DNA of 9,449 bases from Eggerthellales bacterium UBA948 (lineage in GTDB: Bacteria > Actinomycetota > Coriobacteriia > Coriobacteriales > UBA8131): positions 28,315 to 37,763 of the forward strand of contig DBCW01000005.1 of assembly GCA_002293265.1 (NCBI GenBank), read 5' to 3'. This document shows positions 6,301-9,449 of this stretch, piece after piece. The notes under the pieces were generated by a model. The model did no database searches. It saw only the letters and a program-made list of their open reading frames with translations, and had not been told where the DNA came from. A program made the translations under genes and the position numbers. Positions within the stretch are counted from its first letter, which is position 1. Each line of letters starts with the position of its first letter.

Positions 6301-6630
6301 GCTTGTACTAATTAGTGAGAATAATGGGTTTTTACCAAGGTGATCCAACACCATCAATACGGCACCTATGATAATCGCGATGGCACCAACAATATGTAGT
6401 CCGGGAGAAAAAATCATGACCGCAGCGCCTGCCGCACAGAGCCCGTAATAAAGTACACGAACCCAGCCCATGTTTCTCGCACAGGAGAACTCTTCTATTT
6501 CTACATTTAGTCCAAACTCGTCTAGCCTTGAAGCTATTAATTCTGCTGCCTGATGCTCTTGTTGCGTTCCTGCAGGTCTTGGACCCACCTCTTGCACAAG
6601 CTCATCTACATATGCAACCAGCTTGGCCAT
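3304..6630 (-). CDS. Membrane M28-like (pseudo)peptidase with ~700-aa low-complexity insert
   Basis: An 1108-aa protein from ATG 6630, chosen over the TTG at 6645 because GGAGGAG directly precedes it. Residues 1-50 look like the start of an M28 zinc aminopeptidase ('EVGPRPAGTQQEHQAAELIASRL'). Two membrane helices follow (~57-97), then 'ILAHYDT' (His138, Asp140), two more helices (~163-209), and 'GANCNGSG' at 218-225. The fold then breaks into ~700 residues of disordered sequence: Arg/Gly-rich (250-310), Ala-rich (354-390), Gln/Glu-rich (563-585). It resumes near 955 ('EVWLVALGANESKNVG', 'NALFINLVGVGTGDL'). Against the M28 pattern, the bridging Asp of GADDN is Cys221, the catalytic Glu of EE is Asn976, the later Asp is Val1003, and the final His is not evident. 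Peptidase activity is therefore doubtful. It leads a probable operon with two RCK genes. Role unknown; scaffold or sensor is a guess. Confidence 0.8.
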   Translation of the reverse strand: MAKLVAYVDELVQEVGPRPAGTQQEHQAAELIASRLDEFGLNVEIEEFSCARNMGWVRVLYYGLCAAGAAVMIFSPGLHIVGAIAIIIGAVLMVLDHLGKNPLFSLISTSLSQNVIARYEPEGADSSGRSKKVVILAHYDTARTMVQASPLLVKNYSVMRSVVRYGIIALMVFAILLLMPFPPIVITVISVIAGVLSLSAAIPLVAEIVNFFMPYNQGANCNGSGIGAIYGLATALTTGGESLQGYSASRRDGTTRKGAGRRGSSRGDRSERGKRRERTVDELELAATDARAGRNADFTGDIRSGRVRPRGGFDKKDAEDISSDESGQNQGFSVSDTEALAGGLSSGAKMSVDAGAAAAAMAAAAVGAGIGASVEQASAAIAGGEKTDAAQSGTEAESFDLHKQIRDLQGKPSFGSVGNDLSSPFITQRSPRGEAQTEQPIDGKNTAQSVDEMERLAMQDGMAEEASNRSHNTAQGASIDASLAGKPAWFVKAKLNAEKKLASADNKETVEDGDIVRSQFADVPVSGRAEVETAENDQVHVERSRFAEPQLQNKAAPIQPHDDQQTQEQEQEQQQEQAQAQHLDGQQISDQPNLQAREHFKAQLKEQELQREAALAAQQKVVQTPNTDYDRGYVPNTQQQVSPEESHQAVPDVDRQIMPEVIATSSPAYAVPIVQNAPQVHQDILETKLQEQDRNTSSVRESDIQQQLSSQEPTPQDAPSASKDNLAGIDRQAFSVLPASDSGASKVIVPSQEASHPQTGSSEPAKRPGLGQGLRSRLRNLPSLSLESTGNIPAQQATLHAEPVAKEEIFSDDSSVVSSTGAFVPLGTTGVMRPVGTDLLEYHNGKEIYVDDADDTSISEHYSQTGEYTEPELVQIPNSRMKSFLGSVGDRLTGKKKEKLDDSPSSWLGVDERYDARKEGHEIGSWDNFNEKKSDNDNWNGGAYGGGTFEENVDAMMSASNVLLDKEVWLVALGANESKNVGLANLFENHGSELKNALFINLVGVGTGDLVFTISEGNFRPIQTDHRMQNLVSSAAQDMAIPIGPVAFNAFNTDATEALKHGGRAISIMGLGNKVPLGWRWSDDEVSRLREDNLVDVVSLVLEVIKNS
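4898..4933 (-). repeat. Hexanucleotide repeat coding Gln/Glu tract
   Basis: GTTCTT-type units (CAAGAA on the coding strand) recur about 4901-4933 within the insert of the M28-like gene and encode the QEQEQEQQQEQ tract. The unit is six bases, so slippage would lengthen or shorten the tract without shifting the frame. Confidence 0.6.
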
Positions 6631-6632
6631 TA

Positions 6633-6639
6633 CTCCTCC
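6633..6639 (-). promoter_or_regulatory. Ribosome binding site fixing the M28-like start
   Basis: GGAGGAG on the - strand lies 2 nt before ATG 6630 (its leading GGAGG is 4 nt away). Any start further upstream, such as TTG 6645, would translate through this site, so ATG 6630 is preferred. Confidence 0.7.
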
Positions 6640-6674
6640 AAACAAAACGGCTGCTAAGGTCGTTTATCTCGTAT

Positions 6675-6730
6675 TTAATCGGCACTTCCTAGTAATTATA
6701 ACCTTTATTCCCTTGGGAAGTACCGATTTA
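6675..6730 (-). promoter_or_regulatory. Promoter with overlapping dyad upstream of the M28-like/trk operon
   Basis: Read on the - strand, TATAAT is at 6700-6695, with a poorly matching -35 near 6718-6723. A 15-nt imperfect inverted repeat (13 of 15 pairs; core GGAAGTRCCGA) brackets it: arms 6675-6689 over the start region and 6716-6730 over the -35. A second palindrome, TTCCC-TT-GGGAA, lies at 6708-6719. The layout suggests a repressor- or activator-controlled promoter about 60 nt before the gene. Confidence 0.45.
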
Positions 6731-6738
6731 ATGCTTGT

Positions 6739-6845
6739 GCGTCAGATTCTGCTCAGTTTGCGTCAGATTTGTTTGAGCAGGATACGACACTACCTAGCGT
6801 AATGTCGTTGTCTGCGCGAACATAGCTGGGACAAACTGAGCAGAA
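6739..6845. repeat. Direct and inverted repeat cluster between two - strand genes
   Basis: GCGTCAGATT occurs at 6739-6748 and again at 6760-6769, exactly 21 bp apart. TTCTGCTCAGTTTG (6747-6760) is perfectly inverted as CAAACTGAGCAGAA at 6832-6845. Inside this pair, ACGACACTAC (6784-6793) and GTAATGTCGT (6799-6808) form a stem with one mismatch around CTAGC. It starts 16 nt after the stop codon of the 562-aa protein gene. No T-run follows, so it is not a plain terminator; a REP-like repeat, protein-binding array or structured RNA are possible. Confidence 0.6.
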
Positions 6846-6860
6846 GATGGCGTGCAATGA

Positions 6861-8549
6861 TTACATCGATGCTTCCCCTGCCTGCTGAGCGGATTGTTCG
6901 CTTGCGGGCGCTTGTTCTATTGTAACGCCAAGATAATCCCGCAAGTGAGCATCATTTTCTGCTGCTCGCGACCTTATCTCAGCGTAATCCAACTTTAACT
7001 GTGCTGTCTTTTCTTCATAAGCTGTATAGATCAGCGATCTGGCATCTGCCGGTATATTGGCGGCAAGTGTAACAGCTTCTTCGTCTTTGGCGTTAAACTC
7101 ATCGGTCTTTGCCCGATAAGTGTTGTAATCACCGTCAATAAATGCCTGATCGGAAGCTACCGCTATCTCAGCCGTTGCTTTCTTTGCTCCAAGATAATCC
7201 GAGATTGATTTTAAATCCACTTGCAGTAGTGTCATGTCTAGCACAGCGATTGCCTGCTCGGCTAAAACCAGTTTTTCCAGCGCACGCTTGTTAGCCTCCA
7301 GCGACTGAGACACTGCACTTGACCCGCCACTGTTTACCGCACTTACGGCCTGTCTCATCTCGGAATCTGCGTCAAGTATCATCGCGAAAACATACTCAAC
7401 TGCAAGTGTAGTCTTCATGGCAGCAATATCATATTCAGTGATCGAAGAGCTCATTTCCAACATCTGCTCACGAAGCGCGGCAGCATCGATCGCATTTTGA
7501 GAAAGGTCTACTTTCTCGGAACTTATAAACCTGTTCTTGGCTTCTTGCGCTTTGCCGGAAGCGTTTTTTAGTGAGGCCAAAATGCTACCCTTTTGACCAA
7601 TAAGAGACTCTAATCTGGGAATATCGTTTTCGGTAATAACAGAAGCTGAAGCCTTATCCAGAGCGACTATAACTGAGTCAGCGTTTTGGATCAGGGCGAT
7701 AGATTCATCCAAAACCGCTTCTGTAGCCAAATCCTTTTGTGCGTTTTCTGCTGCCAGATTTGCATCGAGCATACGATTTACATAAGTGATTGCGGCTGTG
7801 GCTAAAATGAATATTACTATGCCTGTAACAAACAATGGCCAAATGCGTCTTTTCTTGGCTTCAATGATCAGCCGACCTTGCTCGATTCCTTCATAGCTAA
7901 GATTTGCAGCGGCATCCGGAAGTTCTGATGTCGTATTTACCGGTCTTTCAGCTTGTGCTTCTTGCTCGGCAATGGACGGCGCGGCTTGCTCTTGCTCTGC
8001 CGGTTGTTCATATTGAGTTATTTGCGCATTTTTCTGTTCATATGTGTACTCATAGTCGAGCTCTTGCTCTTGCCCGTGTGAGCTCCCATATTCGGGCATG
8101 TAGTCCTGCTCATTTGCGTATGTGTGCCCTTGAACAGAATCGAACGCTTGCTCACGCTCGTACGCATGTTCTGAGCTTGCATCTGCTTGCTCCTTATCAG
8201 AGTCAATTAATGCGGCGCTTAGCATGTCTGCTACAAGAGCATCAACATCGCCGGTATTTTCGGCTTCTGTTTCTTGTCCTTGGGATTTATCTACACCCTC
8301 CCCTATTAGCAATGAATCCAATAGAACTTCGGCACTGTTTTTACTCTCGTTACTGTCAGTTTCCTTTGATCCGTCGTTAGTTTGATCCATAGCGCTAATC
8401 AACAGCTCGGCAGTAATATCTGATGTTTCCTTATCAATATAACTTTGTTCTATATCAGTAAATGACGGCTCAACGTTTTGCATGGAAGCGATTGATTGAT
8501 CCGTCGTATTATCTGTTTGACCTGTGTCTTTTTTAAATCTACTACCCAT
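6861..8549 (-). CDS. Single-pass membrane protein with acidic Gln-rich cytoplasmic half, unknown function
   Basis: A 562-aa protein I do not recognise. Residues 1-~230 are acidic, Gln/Glu/Ser-rich and low in hydrophobics, with Tyr-Glu-Gln-type runs at ~150-200 ('GQEQELDYEYTYEQ'). 'AKKRR' at 231-235 precedes one clear membrane helix (~236-256), so the N-terminal half should be cytoplasmic and the rest outside. Residues ~260-540 are Ala/Leu/Glu-rich and almost free of Pro and Gly, as in long helical bundles or coiled coils, without Cys or enzyme motifs. It lacks a signal peptide and sortase motif. The start ATG 8549 has only a weak GAGAG site. It shares with the M28-like protein downstream a long disordered Gln-rich cytoplasmic region, but the 215-nt repeat-bearing gap argues for separate transcription. 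A cell-envelope or division-associated scaffold is possible but unproven. Confidence 0.75.
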   Translation of the reverse strand: MGSRFKKDTGQTDNTTDQSIASMQNVEPSFTDIEQSYIDKETSDITAELLISAMDQTNDGSKETDSNESKNSAEVLLDSLLIGEGVDKSQGQETEAENTGDVDALVADMLSAALIDSDKEQADASSEHAYEREQAFDSVQGHTYANEQDYMPEYGSSHGQEQELDYEYTYEQKNAQITQYEQPAEQEQAAPSIAEQEAQAERPVNTTSELPDAAANLSYEGIEQGRLIIEAKKRRIWPLFVTGIVIFILATAAITYVNRMLDANLAAENAQKDLATEAVLDESIALIQNADSVIVALDKASASVITENDIPRLESLIGQKGSILASLKNASGKAQEAKNRFISSEKVDLSQNAIDAAALREQMLEMSSSITEYDIAAMKTTLAVEYVFAMILDADSEMRQAVSAVNSGGSSAVSQSLEANKRALEKLVLAEQAIAVLDMTLLQVDLKSISDYLGAKKATAEIAVASDQAFIDGDYNTYRAKTDEFNAKDEEAVTLAANIPADARSLIYTAYEEKTAQLKLDYAEIRSRAAENDAHLRDYLGVTIEQAPASEQSAQQAGEASM

Positions 8550-8755
8550 ACTCTCAGTTCCTAGATTTTAAGTTCTGTCAGTTTATCACTATCTATCACA
8601 ATATGGGCTTTACGTTGAGATTTAGTGTTTTTTGCTCTAATTATTCATAAGTTTGGATGCTTTATTAGTAGTTTTTAATTGTGGTTTTATGATATTATGT
8701 CTTTGCCAGCAAAGTCTGGACGTGGGCGGCGCACTTTTAAAAAAAGGAGTCGCCT

Positions 8756-8818
8756 ATGAATGCAAGAGGGGCACGCTTTTGGCGTGCCCCTCTGATTGAA
8801 ACTCTTTTGCGCTTTTAG
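8756..8818 (+). CDS. Possible 20-codon leader or small peptide (doubtful)
   Basis: ATG 8756 to TAG 8816-8818 encodes MNARGARFWRAPLIETLLRF. AAAAAGGAG ends 6 nt before the ATG, an excellent spacing and one of the strongest such sites in the window. However, the frame lies across the perfect hairpin 8765-8793 and ends 2 nt before the 3' end of the opposite-strand gene, so it may be a chance frame over a terminator. No downstream + strand gene is present that a leader peptide could control. Confidence 0.25.
   Translation: MNARGARFWRAPLIETLLRF
8765..8793 (-). terminator. Strong GC-rich hairpin after the surface protein gene
   Basis: AGAGGGGCACGC (8765-8776) and GCGTGCCCCTCT (8782-8793) pair perfectly over 12 bp with a 5-nt loop. 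It starts 26 nt beyond the stop codon of the - strand gene ending at 8820, where a terminator is expected. No T-run directly follows on either strand; on the - strand a run of seven Ts appears about 20 nt later. Confidence 0.6.
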
Positions 8819-8819
8819 C

Positions 8820-9449
8820 TTAGAGAGTTATCTCTTGTGCGTTGTTTGTGCTTGTTTGTACTGCCTGCTGTTGTCTTTGCTGCTTTGACTCTTTTAGGTT
8901 GTTGAAAATCACTGCAGCAACCATTGGAGTTAGCAATTGTACAAACAAAATCAGTGCAAATACTACTGTCCAGCTATCGAGTAGAACCATGTATCCGTCA
9001 AAGTTGGAGAACATAAACAGAAGTATTATGGCTTCTACAAATGCCAGTCCTGCAATTAGGAGTACCGGAGCATTTACAAACATAGTCTTTGGCTTGCTGT
9101 TTTGTTGCTGTTGATCAGCTTGCCATGCTTGGTAGTCTGCTTCACGACGCATTTGGTATTGCTCGCGTTGCTCAGGAGTCATTGAAGCTAGGAACTCTGC
9201 ATCTACAGGCTCTTCTTTGTACTCTTCGTCTTTTGGACGATCAAAGAACATCTTGATACCAAATACCAGCAGTAACAGTAGTGACAAGATTGTCGCAATC
9301 ACGTTGAGTAATGCCCAAGTAGTTGGACCTGTTGTGCCGGCTGCTTCCGGAGTAGGATCTTCTTCGATCGTTGTCACCGGTACTGTAGTTTGCTCAGGAA
9401 TCTCGTTTGTGATGTTGACGCTGGGCTGTGTTGGCTCAACAGTTACATA
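8820..9449 (-). CDS. C-terminal part of a cell-surface protein with 'WALLN' membrane anchor (partial)
   Basis: The frame is open to the last base of the window (first codon TAT at 9449), so the start lies outside; 209 residues are seen. The GTG at 9377 has no ribosome binding site and is an internal Val. The first ~44 residues are Thr/Pro/Glu-rich ('TVEPTQPSVNI', 'EEDPTPEAAG'), like a stalk beneath outer repeat domains. Then 'TTWALLNVIATILSLLLLLVFG' (~45-69) is the membrane segment that ends many large surface proteins of Coriobacteriia and some Clostridia. It continues unusually: a charged, Gln-rich cytoplasmic linker (~70-125), two more helices (~127-147 and 161-182), and a Gln/Asn-rich tail. 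Function of the whole protein cannot be judged; an adhesin-like role is likely from the anchor type. Confidence 0.7.
   Translation of the reverse strand, partial: YVTVEPTQPSVNITNEIPEQTTVPVTTIEEDPTPEAAGTTGPTTWALLNVIATILSLLLLLVFGIKMFFDRPKDEEYKEEPVDAEFLASMTPEQREQYQMRREADYQAWQADQQQQNSKPKTMFVNAPVLLIAGLAFVEAIILLFMFSNFDGYMVLLDSWTVVFALILFVQLLTPMVAAVIFNNLKESKQQRQQQAVQTSTNNAQEITL

Noticed and set aside
7904..8380. 158-codon + strand frame
   Set aside because: It is opposite the Gln/Glu-rich codons of the 562-aa protein; the product is an implausible Leu/His/Ala-rich string with no ribosome binding site or family match.
9355..9377. GTG 9377 as the start of the surface protein
   Set aside because: No ribosome binding site precedes it, and the same frame stays open with surface-protein composition to the window edge.
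1..9449. Insertion sequence, prophage or attachment site
   Set aside because: No transposase, integrase or terminal repeats with target duplication are visible. The AT-richer left part suggests possible transfer but no boundary can be drawn.

Overview
The window looks like chromosomal DNA from a Gram-positive, low-to-moderate GC bacterium. A Coriobacteriia-type actinobacterium (Atopobiaceae or Eggerthellaceae-like) fits best. The grounds are the Thr/Pro-rich surface protein ending in a 'TTWALLN' membrane anchor, a membrane-embedded M28-like protein with a long Gln/Glu-rich insert, and paired small TrkA/RCK proteins. This placement is inference from remembered families, not a search. The left ~1.4 kb is visibly more AT-rich than the rest and has the gene content of an accessory region.

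Left, + strand (1-1370): the 3' end of a radical SAM/SPASM peptide maturase gene. It is followed after 16 nt by a 30-codon gene with a strong ribosome binding site, encoding a hydrophobic two-Cys peptide that ends in GWG. This looks like a RiPP precursor (sactipeptide/subtilosin-like in style). A separate promoter, overlaid by a perfect 26-bp palindrome, then drives a DUF2975 four-helix membrane protein and a small YozG-type HTH regulator. The palindrome is a natural candidate for autoregulation.

Middle (1371-1870): a 500-nt gap with no convincing protein gene. It holds several hairpins and a candidate ~95-nt small RNA with promoter, competing stems and terminator-like end. It lies convergent to the genes on the right.

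Right, - strand, read from high to low coordinates: the C-terminal part of a membrane-anchored surface protein (runs off the window end); a 562-aa single-pass membrane protein with an acidic Gln-rich cytoplasmic half and a helical outer half; and an 1108-aa membrane protein whose M28 peptidase fold is interrupted by a ~700-residue low-complexity insert and has lost most metal/catalytic residues. Two small RCK (TrkA/Ktr-type) proteins of K+-uptake regulation follow. The last three have gaps of about 40 nt and probably form one operon. Its presumed promoter region (6675-6730) carries a long imperfect dyad around a TATAAT box. Upstream of that, 6739-6845 holds direct and inverted repeats not explained by any gene.

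The strongest candidates for something new are the small peptide beside the SPASM maturase, the degenerate split M28 membrane protein linked to RCK genes, and the orphan small RNA at about 1701-1796.
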